Shown here in pieces: positions 54,394-64,000 of a DNA stretch of 64,000 nucleotides (positions within the stretch are counted from its first letter, which is position 1; each line of letters starts with the position of its first letter). The DNA is from Alopecurus myosuroides. Lineage: Eukaryota; Streptophyta; Magnoliopsida; Poales; Poaceae. The stretch lies in assembly GCA_028641055.1 (NCBI GenBank), contig CM054061.1, forward strand, positions 113,282,019 through 113,346,018. Reading direction: 5' to 3'. Position numbers and translations under genes: made by a program. Under the pieces are notes generated by a model, which was not told the origin of the DNA, did not search any database, and saw only the letters and a program-made list of their open reading frames with translations.

Positions 54394-55984
54394 TGATGGA
54401 GTGTTGACACACGCTCATTGGGAGTCCCCAAGCGCAAGGTGTGAAGAGTGCAGCAGCAAGTTTTCCGTCAGAAAAGAAACCAAGGTTGAATCGACCAGTA
54501 GGAGGAAGAAGCACTTCTGAAGGTTGATGCAGCTGAGATGGCAGGGCGCACTACCGGTTCAACAGCAACATGGAACCTACACAACACAATCAAATCACTT
54601 TGCCCCAACGAAGCAGCGTTGTTGTCAATCTCACCGGTTTTGCTAAACACAAAGAGGTTAAACGTATGGTGTGGAAAACAGTAGGAAAACAATAGGAACA
54701 GTATGAGAGCACTATGAAAGTAGTTTGAAGGCAGTAGGTGTTTTATCAGTATGAGGAAAATGGACCGAGGTCCATAGTTCACTAGTGGTGTCTCTCTGTT
54801 AAAGATAAATAACATGTGTGGTGAACAAATTACAGCTGGATAATTGACAGAAATGAAGGCTGCACCATAGTGCATATGCAAGACATAAAGATTACTATGT
54901 GATTCATGTGGGCATTATAACAAAATACATAGACCGTCATCCAACTGCATCTATGTCTAATAATCCACCCTCCAAATATCATCCGAACAAACGTTGGGTA
55001 TTAAGTTGCAAGCAACATATTATCGCTGTAAGCAAAGTTGTAATGTAAACAATGTAAACTAGGTAAACACCGTTGTTTTCTCCCTAATGGCAATAGCACA
55101 TCCTCCACCTGTCACGTTTATGTCACTCGGGCATAAATGAAAAGGAGGCATGAACCCACTATCGAGCATAAATACTCCCTCTTGGAGTTACTAGCATCTA
55201 CTTGGCCAGATCATCAACTAATAACGGAGAGCATGCAAGATCATAAATAACATAAGCATGAAGATAACATGATAGATTGATAATCACAAGACATAGCATT
55301 CAACATTCATCAGATCCCAGCAAACTCAACATGTAGCATTACATAAAGATGATCTTGATCATGATAGGCAGCTCACAAGATGTAAACATGAGGTACAAAG
55401 TGGAGAGAACGACCATCTAGCTACTGCTATGGACCCGTAGTCTAGGGATGAACTACTCAGGCATCACTTCAGAGGAGGGCATGGTGGTGTAGATCCCTCC
55501 GGCAGGGTCCCGGGGAGAGCTCCAGAACCCTGCCGATCTCGGGATGACGGTGACGGCGGCCTCGGGTGTTTCTCGAAAAAAAGTGGTATATATTTAGGGT
55601 TTACGTCTGGGGGATTAAATAGGCGAAAGGGAAAAGGCGGTGGAGGCCCGGGGGCCCCACACCACCCCTGGCGCGGCCAAGGGGGCACGCCGCCCTATGG
55701 TGTTGGCCCCCTGAGGCCCCCCTCCGGTTCTCTTCGAGACTTCGTGGAACCTTCGGGAATTCTAAGACTTCTGGGCTTCGAATTTTCCAATTCCGAGAAT
55801 ATTTCCAGAACAACTTTTCTGAAACCAAAAACAACAGAAAAAAGGGAAATGGCTTTGTGGCATATTGTCAATAGGTTAGTCCGAAAATCGATAAAAACGA
55901 CATAAAGTGTGTAGCAAACATCTGGGAAACAATAAGAAAACAACATGGAACATCAGAAATTAAGGATATGTTTATGACGTATCA
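54394..55984 (-). repeat. 5' LTR of the nested Gypsy element
   Basis: About 1,591 bp, TGATGGAGTG...GACGTATCA. It lies next to the PBS and is followed by the target copy TTGGC. Confidence 0.9.
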
Positions 55985-56593
55985 TTGGCATATGACAAGT
56001 CACCTCCAACCGTCTTGGTAAAGAGGGTGGGATCGATTAAACCAACAGTAAACCCATGATCCACTAAAAACTCTTTAAGGTGCTCGTACCACGCATGTGG
56101 AGCCTGTTTAAGTCCATAGAGCGCCTTATCGAGTTTATAGACATAATCGGGGTGGTTGGGATCCTCGAAGCCCGGAGGTTGCTTGACATATACTAACTCA
56201 TTAATGGGACCATTTAGGAAAGCACTCTTAACATCTATTTGTTGTAACTTGAAATTATGGTGAGATGCATAAGCAAGTAAGATGCAAATAGATTCAAGAC
56301 GGGCTACGGGGGCAAAGGTTTCACCGAAATCAACACCTTCGACTTGAGAAAACCCTTGAGCCACCAATCTCGCCTTGTTGCGAATGACAATACTATCTTT
56401 GTCTTGCTTGTTCTTGAACACCCATTTGGTGCCAATAATGTTCTTGCAATCCTTGGGTCTTGGCACTAACTTCCAAACCTGGCTGCGCTCGAAGTTGTTG
56501 AGTTCATCATGCATGGCTTCAATCCAATCTTGATCTTCGAGAGCTTCATAGACTTTCTTGGGCTCAATGCAAGAGACAAAAGCATGAGCCTTT
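55985..56593 (-). pseudogene. Copia reverse transcriptase, N-terminal part (second Copia element)
   Basis: The minus-strand frame reads [96 protein letters not shown] and [20 protein letters not shown], which is standard Copia RT. It is cut at the TTGGC site by the nested Gypsy element and resumes at 39755. The upstream end at about 56593 is lost where the third Gypsy element begins. Confidence 0.9.
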
Positions 56594-57653
56594 TAGAAAC
56601 AAGGCCTAGGGATCCTACTTTCACTAGTGGACACTCTCAACAATGATAACATAATTGAATGCATAAATATAATCTCTTCACTATACTACTCCGAACCACT
56701 CTCCGGTCGAATAACAAACACCAATTCATTGCGTAGGGCTGTAACATCACTCCTCAAAGTCGCATTCCCATGTCTATTTAACCCCATGCTGTCACTATGA
56801 GCTCCCTAGAAGGTACTAGACAAACACCACAATTTCATAGGGTCATCATCCAACATAAGATATAAATATCATGCTAAACCACACGGTGCACACACTGTCA
56901 CCATTACACCGTGATCAAAGCGTCTACGGAGATCTCATAACAAGACCACTTGAGTAGCACAACAGATGAAGAGTAACATCTACTTATTCAACTAAATTAC
57001 AAAGCTCACGATCACATCAAGATCACACCATGGGAGAGAGAGAGAGATGAAACACATAGCTACCAGTAGAGCCCTCAGCCCCGGGGGAGAACTACTCCCT
57101 CCTCATCATGGGAGACAACAACGGCAATGAAGATGGCGGTGGATTCGATGGAGATGGATCCAGAGGCACTTCCCTGTCCCGGCAGGGTGCCGAAACAGAG
57201 TTTTTTTGTTCCCCAAAACTTGTCGGCAGGCGGCGGCGGAGCTACGGATGTTTTTGGTGGAAAAGACCGGTCGATCTAGGGTTTATGCATCGAGGGGCAT
57301 ATATAGGCGAAAGGGCGATGCCGGGGGTGGCCAGGGGTCCCACACCACGTGGTGGCGCGGCCGGGAGGGACCCGCGCCACCCTATGGTGTGGCCACCCTA
57401 TGGCCCCCCTCCGGGTCTCTGCGGGACTTCTAAGACTTCTGGCTTTTGAATCGTCCAATGCCGAGAATATTTTCAGAACAACTTTTCTGAAACTAAAAAT
57501 AGCAAAAAACGGGAACTAGCTCTGTGGCATGTTGTCAATAGGTTAGTCCCAGGAAATCGATAAAAATGACATAAAGTGTGAGGAAAACATGTGGGAAACA
57601 AAATGAAAACAACATGGAACATCAGAAATTAAGGATACGTTTATGACGTATCA
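56594..57653 (-). repeat. Truncated 3' LTR of the third Gypsy element
   Basis: Starts inside the LTR (word TTAGAAACAAGGCC, found in the right LTR near 63431) and ends GACGTATCA. It abuts the Copia RT fragment directly. Confidence 0.85.
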
Positions 57654-60250
57654 AGCATCCCCAAGCTTAGTTCCTACTCGTCCTCGAGTAGGTAAACGAT
57701 AAAAACACATAATTTCTGAGGTGACATGCTACAAACATAAACTTGATCTTCAATAATGTGAAAGCATAAGTAAGATGAGATCATAGAACTTCAACAAAAG
57801 CATGGTAAATAGAATTTTAATAATAAAGCATATCAATCACCTTGCATCATGAGAAGTAACACAAATAATAGATCATGAATAACAATGCAACGAAAGATAT
57901 ACGTTTGTTTCAAGTATAGAGAAAACATGGAAAAGTGATATTTCGCTAGTCCTTGAGAGTGGGGCAAAACATAAATGCCAGGACACCTTCAAAGTTCATG
58001 AGGAATACTAGAACAAATAATTAGAGAAAACGCAATAACACATCATGAATAAATTAAAAAAAAACTGGCACAAATGCACATAAAACTCAGAATGGAAACT
58101 ATGCTCTCTCAACCGTGCATAAAGTTAGAAGATGGAGACTCAACATAAAAGTAAAAGAAAGACCCTTCGCAGAGGGAATCATGGTTCACTCATGTGCTAG
58201 GGATTTTATTTTATTAAACAGAGGCATTGAAAACATTTTTAAGAGAGGTGTATGCTTATGTCAACGAATGGTAAACAGAAAATACAGTATGTCAGAAGTC
58301 AACTATACTTCACAAGAGCAGCTCCCACAGAAGAACGCATCTGGGTAGAAGGTCATCCCTCTTTCTCTTTTGTTTACACAATTATGCTTTGACTGATAAA
58401 TCAGGGGCAAAAATAATGAAGATAATTTGTTGTTATTAATTTCGGGCTGGGCACCCCGCTGCCAGCTCTTCTATCATTGGATAAATAGATAAAGCCACTA
58501 GTCCAGGGTGTGAAAGTCCAATCAACAAGTGAGATAAAGATTCTATATTTACGTCCTCGTGGGCTAAAACAGGAGCACAAAACATGAGTAATTTTGAAAG
58601 TTTTAAAGGTAACACATGAGCAATTTACTTTGGAGTGGCAGTTAAATACCACATGTAGGTAGGTATGGTGGACACAATGGGAAAATTTTGGTTTTTGCGA
58701 GTTGGATGCACGAGTAGATCTCATACTCAGTACAGGTGGAGGCTAGCAAAAGACTGGGAGCGGGAGCGACAAATCAAGAGAGCATAAGAGCCATAATCAT
58801 GCATAGCGACATAAACATCATTAATAAAAGCATAACTGGTACCACACGTTCAAAAACTGAATGATCATGGAGGCTATAAGTGACTGGTTCATAGTCATAA
58901 ACATGGTGTGAGCATGCGCCAAGTCAACCAAATAAAACATTCAAAGGAGAACACCACAAATTTATGCTTCAATATGACAAGATAAACTCATGATTCTTTC
59001 AATGGCACATTAAACACTCTCAACTATTTGAGGCTAATCATGCTACTCAATGACCACAAGGCTTTAAAACTAAAATAACATCTAGCATGAAAAAGTCTAG
59101 CCACAGTCTATACAAGCTTCTACTTGCACCGTTATAAATTCTACTACAAGCAGCAGTTTCTTTTCCCAACAAGCACCATACAAAACATGCTTTAACACAA
59201 AACTCTCTAAATTCTACAGCAAGCAAACATGAGATTACTCACATAACACTACTAAACTAACAACTCTGAACAAGATATGCAATGAAAACAAGAGCTAAAC
59301 AGGATTTTTCGCAGCAACTAGAAGAAAAACTAAGAATACTAGCATGGCAAGTATTCAAACGAAAAAGCAGAGCGTGTCTCTCTCCCAAACAAAGAATTCT
59401 AGGGTCCAAATATATTGTTGCAGAAAGGAAAACAAAATAAAACAAAGGAAAACAAAATGAAAACAAACAGACGCTCCAAGTAAACTTCATATGATGTGCC
59501 CGAATAAAAATATAGTTTCACTAGGAGTGACCTGATAGATTATTGATGAAGGGGATGCCTTGGGCATCCCCAAGCTTAGATGCTTGAGTCTTCTAAAAAT
59601 ATGCTTGGAGAAACCACGGGGAAATCTCCAAGCTTTGACCTTGCACTCTTCTTGATCACATATATCACCCTCTTCTCCCCTTGAAAACTTCCTTCACACC
59701 ACACTCAAAGAGTAATTCACATTATAGGGTTAGTGAAACAATAAAAAAATCCATGGGTTATGTATGACACAAGTGCTATTGATACTTTTAAACATTAGCT
59801 ACAGCCACTGATGTTTCATGAAGCAAAGAAATCCACTTGACATCACAAAAGAGAAAATGCAACAAAAATGGTAGAATCTATCAAAACGAGAATAGTCTGT
59901 AAAGACGAATTTTTTCGAGGCACTTACGTTGCTCAGATCGAAAATTTAAAGAACGAAAAAGTTGCGGAATCATCCGGGGAATAAGCACAAGAAATTTCAG
60001 ATAATTATGATTTCTCTATGATTTATACGATTTTTTTTGGTGGACAACAGAAATCTGTTTCCTGCGCAGAGATCCAAAACCAACTCCAACTCTCGTCATA
60101 AACCTTACTTGGCACTAATAAAACATGAAAAAAAAGATGTAAAGGAGTTGATACAAAAGTATACAACCCCTTGAATCAAAGGAAAGGGAGAGAAAAAACA
60201 AAGAAAAAATAAAACCATGGGTTATCTCCCAAGTACTTTCCTTTAAAGCC
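57654..60250 (-). other. Non-coding 3' interior of the third Gypsy element
   Basis: Closely similar to 41355-44006 over its length, beginning at the polypurine tract (plus strand AGCATCCCCAAGCTTAG). No gene is supported. Confidence 0.8.
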
Positions 60251-60850
60251 TTTTAGCTAGGCATGATAATTTCAGAAGATGCTCACATGAGAAATATTAA
60301 TTGAAGCAAAAGATAGCATCAAGGAGAAAACATAAAACAAATTTAATTCTAACCCACTCCCTATGAAAAAGAATCTTGTAGAAAAACAAGTCAATAAAGC
60401 ACAAAGTGGCCAGCATAGGAAGACAAAATAAGTGCAAATTCAGAACATTCAACATAAAGAAGGGAAACTTGATATTTTTGAGATGCATAAGACTATGTTT
60501 CCCTCTCTCATAATAACTTTCAGTAGCATCAATATAACTATCACAAGGAACATTCTTATCATGAGCCACATGCATAAAAGAATTATTACTCTCCACATAA
60601 GCGTAGTCATTCTAATTAATAGCAGTGTGAGCAAATTCAACAAAATAGCTATCATTATCATTTCGTCAACATAATCATAAAATATAGGAGGCATATTGCA
60701 ATCATAATTAATTTTCTCCTCAAAGGTAGGTGGACTGAAAATATCATAATCATTATAATCATCATAAAGAATTCCAACATGATAGACAAGTTGTATATTA
60801 GGGAGATGGTTTTGGGTAATCCCCCCATAACTATGACAAGTTTCATAAGG
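60251..60850 (-). other. AT-rich stretch after the Gag remnant
   Basis: Short frames on both strands rich in Ile, Met and Leu reflect the base composition. No gene is supported. Confidence 0.45.
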
Positions 60851-61740
60851 TTAATTGTAATCATAGCCTATGTTATAGAATATTTTATAATACTTATCAA
60901 AGACTGCAGGCATAGTATCATCATAAGAAATATCATCATTTTTACTAAAAAGAGATGTATCAAGCATATAATCATCAGTAGCAAAAGGATTTTCAAACAC
61001 ATCATCCACAAGCTCAGGGCTTTCTATATCATCTTTGGAAGGAACATGGATGGTACTAATAGTGCAACAATTATCATCATTTTCAGAATTGGTATCAAAG
61101 ATATTTTCAATATCAAAAGTAGTGTGTTTCTCCCAATCATGATCACTTTCATAAATTACAGGCATAGGAAAATCATTGAGTTCAGACTCATCAAAAACTA
61201 TAATAGGAGCAACATGCTTAAGGGGAGATATTGTTACCTCACTCCTTTTACTACTCCTCTTCTTCTTCCTCTCTATAGGAGGGAGAGTCTTGAAAGGAAG
61301 CTTCTCCACATACCCTGGTTTATTTTCAAAAAACAATAGAAAGAACTTTGGAGGATTCCTCCTCTTCATTAATAAGATGACAACAAATATTAGCCCTGTC
61401 ATATTTTGGTAAAGTCTCCTCTTTTAGAATATTTTGTATGTAAGTATTTGTGTGGCAATTATTAACACAATAAAGATGACAACCATGCAGGACACTATTC
61501 ATATCAAGAGCACTCATATCTACCAAAGAGGTTTTTATTGATAACTCTTCACACCCCAAAAATAATGTAAGTTCATCATGCTTATTAGGAGTGATCATGT
61601 CATAACAATACAAACTTCCAGTATTTGAATAGCTATTATAGCCTGAGCATTGAAAGTTGAAATGACCCACTTTACAGCAAAGTTCACAAATAAAAGGATA
61701 GAGGGCACAAACTTTTTAACCAAGATCATCTAAAGCCCTG
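60851..61740 (-). pseudogene. Gag C-terminal part with a CCHC zinc knuckle
   Basis: Near 61640-61690 the minus-strand frame reads CELCCKVGHFNFQC, a C-X2-C-X4-H-X4-C knuckle that binds RNA in Gag proteins. It continues through YSNTGSLYCYDMITPNKHDE and LTLFLGCEELSIKTSLVDMS to a stop near 61326. A second frame (61402-60851) follows, with KKKRSSKRSEVTISPLKHVA and an acidic stretch (ESDHDWEKHTTFDIENIFDT), probably the same protein after a shift. No protease or RT motif is seen. Confidence 0.6.
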
Positions 61741-61783
61741 TCCCACTTTCTAGTTTTTCATTCCTATGATGGATGCAATATTC

Positions 61784-62884
61784 TTATTTGGTTTGATTCT
61801 TTTCACAAGGTCTAAGTGCTCCACAAAAATTAACATGCTTATAAGAAATAGTACTTTCAGAAGTTTGAGCATGTTCATTGCAATCATTAATAATACTTTT
61901 CATGCAAGTGTCTTTAAAAGGTTCATGATGTATGTCCCCATTTGATTTAGGAACATTAATATAAGAAGCAAAGGATCTATACCAACCAACAATCATTTGA
62001 GGACCAAAACCATATTTAGCACTAAGCTCTTGAAAATCAGCAGTTTCAGCGAAAGACTTAATGCAATCATACTCATAGTTTATACCTGATTCGTTGCCTT
62101 TGTCGTTATTCCAACCTTCATTATTGGTTTCAGTTGTTTCAAGAAGATCCCATTTAGCTTCAACCTTCTTACTTGAGAAAGAACCCTCTGAACATGCATC
62201 TAGATAATCCCTGTAATGTCCTAAAAGCCTTGCATAAAAATTAGCAACAATTATTTCCTTGGGAAGCTCATGGTTAGGACATTTAAGTATTAATGTTTTC
62301 AGTCTTCCCCAAGATTGAGCAATACTTTCTCCATCATGAGGACAAAAAATATAAATGTAATTCCTATCTAAATACAGTTCATGAGAAGAATAAAACTTAG
62401 AGTAAAATAGAGAGTCAAGCTCCTTCCACTCCAAATGATGAGGATCATCTAGTAGCTCATACCACTCCCTTGCTTTGTCCTTAAGTGACAAAGAAAATAG
62501 CCTCCTCTTAACTTTGTCCATTTAAATACCTGCACACTTGAACAACCCACATAATTCATGTATAAAGAGTAAATGATCACGAGGATGGACAGTTCCATCT
62601 TCAAAATAGCAGTTATTCATGACACGTTCAACAATTTTCATAGGTATTTTAAAAGAAACACTTTCAGCAGGAGGATTTAAAATATCACAAGCATCATTAG
62701 ATTTATCAGATATGGGAGATAAAGTATAATCAAAGCAAATTTTCGCCTCTAAAGATGGGGAACTAAAAAAATTATAAAAACTAGCTTCCCCAAGCTTAGA
62801 CTTTTCCATAGTATTAGAAATAATGGTATCCAAATAATTAATGCTAATAACATTGCTACTAGCATGCAAATAAAGCTCTCTCAT
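61784..62884 (-). pseudogene. Gag core of the third Gypsy element with an in-frame stop
   Basis: One minus-strand frame from ATG 62884 (MRELYLHASSNVISINYLDT) to 61784 with a single TAA at 62522-62524. The part before the stop holds HPRDHLLFIHELCGLFKCAG. The part after holds the retrotransposon gag core, KVKRRLFSLSLKDKAREWYE, then SIAQSWGRLKTLILKCPNHE and LDACSEGSFSSKKVEAKWDL. Apart from the TAA the frame is intact. Confidence 0.8.
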
Positions 62885-63044
62885 ATTTTTGTTGCTTTCT
62901 ATTAATCCTAACTAGTAAAAATAAAAACAAGGAACACGTAAAGATTAACCTAACCAGTGAAAATAAAAATAAGAAACAAAAAGATATAATTGCAGAATCT
63001 AAAGGAAATAACTACGAGCACCCACAAAGGATGTGAGTCCCTTT

Positions 63045-63081
63045 TACCTTACCTCCCCGGCAACGGCGCCAGAAAAGAACT
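63045..63081 (-). other. Primer-binding site region of the third Gypsy element
   Basis: The minus strand reads TGGCGCCGTTGCCGGGGA (63055-63072), about 10 bases inside the right LTR. Confidence 0.85.
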
Positions 63082-64000
63082 TGATGTCTACGCACGCTTC
63101 TATTCTTGTAGATAATGTTGGGCCTCCAAGTGCAGAGGTTTGTAGAACAACAGCAAGTTTCCTTAAGTGGATTACCCAAGGTTTATCGAACTTAGGGAGA
63201 TAGATGTCAAAGGTATCCATCTCAAGCAACCTTGCAATCACGATACAGGAAGTCTCTTGTGTCCCCAACACACCTAATACAATTATCAGTTGTATAGGTG
63301 CATTAGTTCAGCGAAGAGAGAGTAAAATACAAGTGATATTGATGATTATAAGTGATAATAGCAATCTGAAATAAAAATGGCAGCAAGCAAACATGTAGCA
63401 GAACTGAATGTAAACGATGTTTAAATGCTTAGAAACAAGGCCTAGGGATCCTACTTTCACTAGTAGACACTCTCAACAATGATAACATAATTGAATGCAC
63501 AAATATAATCTCTTCACTATGCTACTCCGAACCACTCTCTAGTCGAATAACAAACACCAATTCATTGCGTAGGGCTGTAACAGCACTCCTCAAAGTCGCG
63601 TTCCCATGTCTAGTTAACCCCACGCTGTCACTATGAGCGCCCTAGAAGGTACTAGACAAACACCACAAATTCATAGGGTCATCATCCAACACAAGATATA
63701 AATATCATGCTAAACCACACGGTGCACACACTATCACCATTACACCGTGATCAAAGCATCTATGGAGATCTCATAACAAAACCACTTGAGTAGCACAATA
63801 GATGAAGAGTAACATCTACTTATTCAACTAGATTACAAAGCTCAAGATCACATAAAGATCACACCATGGGAGAGAGAGATGAAACACATAGCTACCGGTA
63901 GAGCCCTCAGCCCCGGGGGAGAACTACTCTCTCCTCATCATGGGAGACAACAACAACGATGAAGATTGCGGCGGAGTCGATGGAGATGGCTCCGGGGGCA
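63082..64000 (-). repeat. 5' LTR of the third Gypsy element (incomplete)
   Basis: Begins TGATGTCTACGC at 63082 and continues to the window end. By comparison with the left LTR about 490 bp more should follow. Confidence 0.85.

Larger units (their letters stand above)
39761..55984 (-). mobile_element. Gypsy element nested in the Copia RT (non-autonomous)
   Basis: LTRs at 39761-41354 and 54394-55984 start TGATG and end ATCA, with TTGGC on both sides (39756-39760 and 55985-55989). The PBS beside the right LTR faces left, so the element is on the minus strand. Only a decayed 5' gag part (53604-54390) and a non-coding 3' part (41355-44006) remain as its own interior; no reverse transcriptase or integrase is present. 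It is itself split by the Gypsy element at 44012-53598. Confidence 0.9.
56594..64000 (-). mobile_element. Third Gypsy element, non-autonomous, running off the window
   Basis: Left LTR (56594-57653) lacks its first 350 or so bases compared with the right LTR (from 63082). The PBS beside the right LTR faces left, so the element is on the minus strand. Inside are gag fragments with a CCHC knuckle, but no pol. The left junction has no target duplication. Over about 100 bp compared by eye the two LTRs differ at five positions. Confidence 0.85.

Noticed and set aside
60297..61412. Ile/Met-rich frames on both strands
   Set aside because: AT-rich composition explains them. Only the minus-strand knuckle frame and its acidic continuation have protein character.

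Overview
The window comes from a large, repeat-rich grass genome, most likely a Triticeae species (wheat, barley, rye or a relative). The reasons are nested LTR retrotransposons with the grass PBS motif TGGCGCCGTTGCCGGGGA, a CACTA element with CCGGGAC subterminal repeats, PIF/Harbinger-like elements, and one GC-rich cereal-type gene. There is no bacterial or organellar signal and no CRISPR, rRNA or tRNA gene. I see only one host gene that looks intact: a ZIP-family metal transporter on the minus strand at 27305-28375.

Layout. (1) 466-10354: a complete, very young Gypsy-type LTR retrotransposon on the minus strand (573-bp LTRs with two differences by eye, TSD GGGGC). It carries gag-protease and a truncated reverse transcriptase. 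Between the RT and the 3' LTR it holds a six-exon gene on the opposite strand with its own TATA box. (2) 10758-18918: a CACTA transposon (TSD TGT) carrying an AP2-domain gene remnant, a divergent unknown gene, and a decayed En/Spm-type ORF with a Ulp1-like (C48) domain. (3) 19325-24967: a Copia element with 158-bp LTRs (TSD CATGT). (4) 26123-26695: a short non-LTR insertion with an A-tail and 16-bp TSDs. (5) 27305-32530: the ZIP gene, its promoter, and a second copy of that promoter containing a 300-bp unit repeated three times. Each promoter copy is followed, at the same TAA, by a different Harbinger-like element (29226-30906 and 32531-33894); the second of these holds a solo LTR of the Gypsy family in (1). 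(6) 34541-56593: a 5'-truncated minus-strand Copia element (second Copia element) whose RT is split by a Gypsy element (39761-55984), itself split by an Athila-like Gypsy element (44012-53598). (7) 56594-64000: another non-autonomous Gypsy element (third Gypsy element), truncated on the left and running off the window.

How it fits together. The elements are independent insertions, and nesting plus LTR divergence gives an order: second Copia element, then Gypsy 39761-55984, then Gypsy 44012-53598; the Gypsy at 466-10354 is the youngest. The most testable functional signal is at the ZIP locus. Three perfect copies of the zinc-deficiency response element RTGTCGACAY (25675, 29064, 31237) lie within about 5.6 kb around this zinc-transporter-family gene, and I found none elsewhere in the window. 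This suggests control by F-group bZIP factors of the bZIP19/23 type. The most unusual structure is the spliced gene antisense to the young Gypsy element: its introns can survive retrotransposition because they lie in reverse orientation in the element's own RNA.
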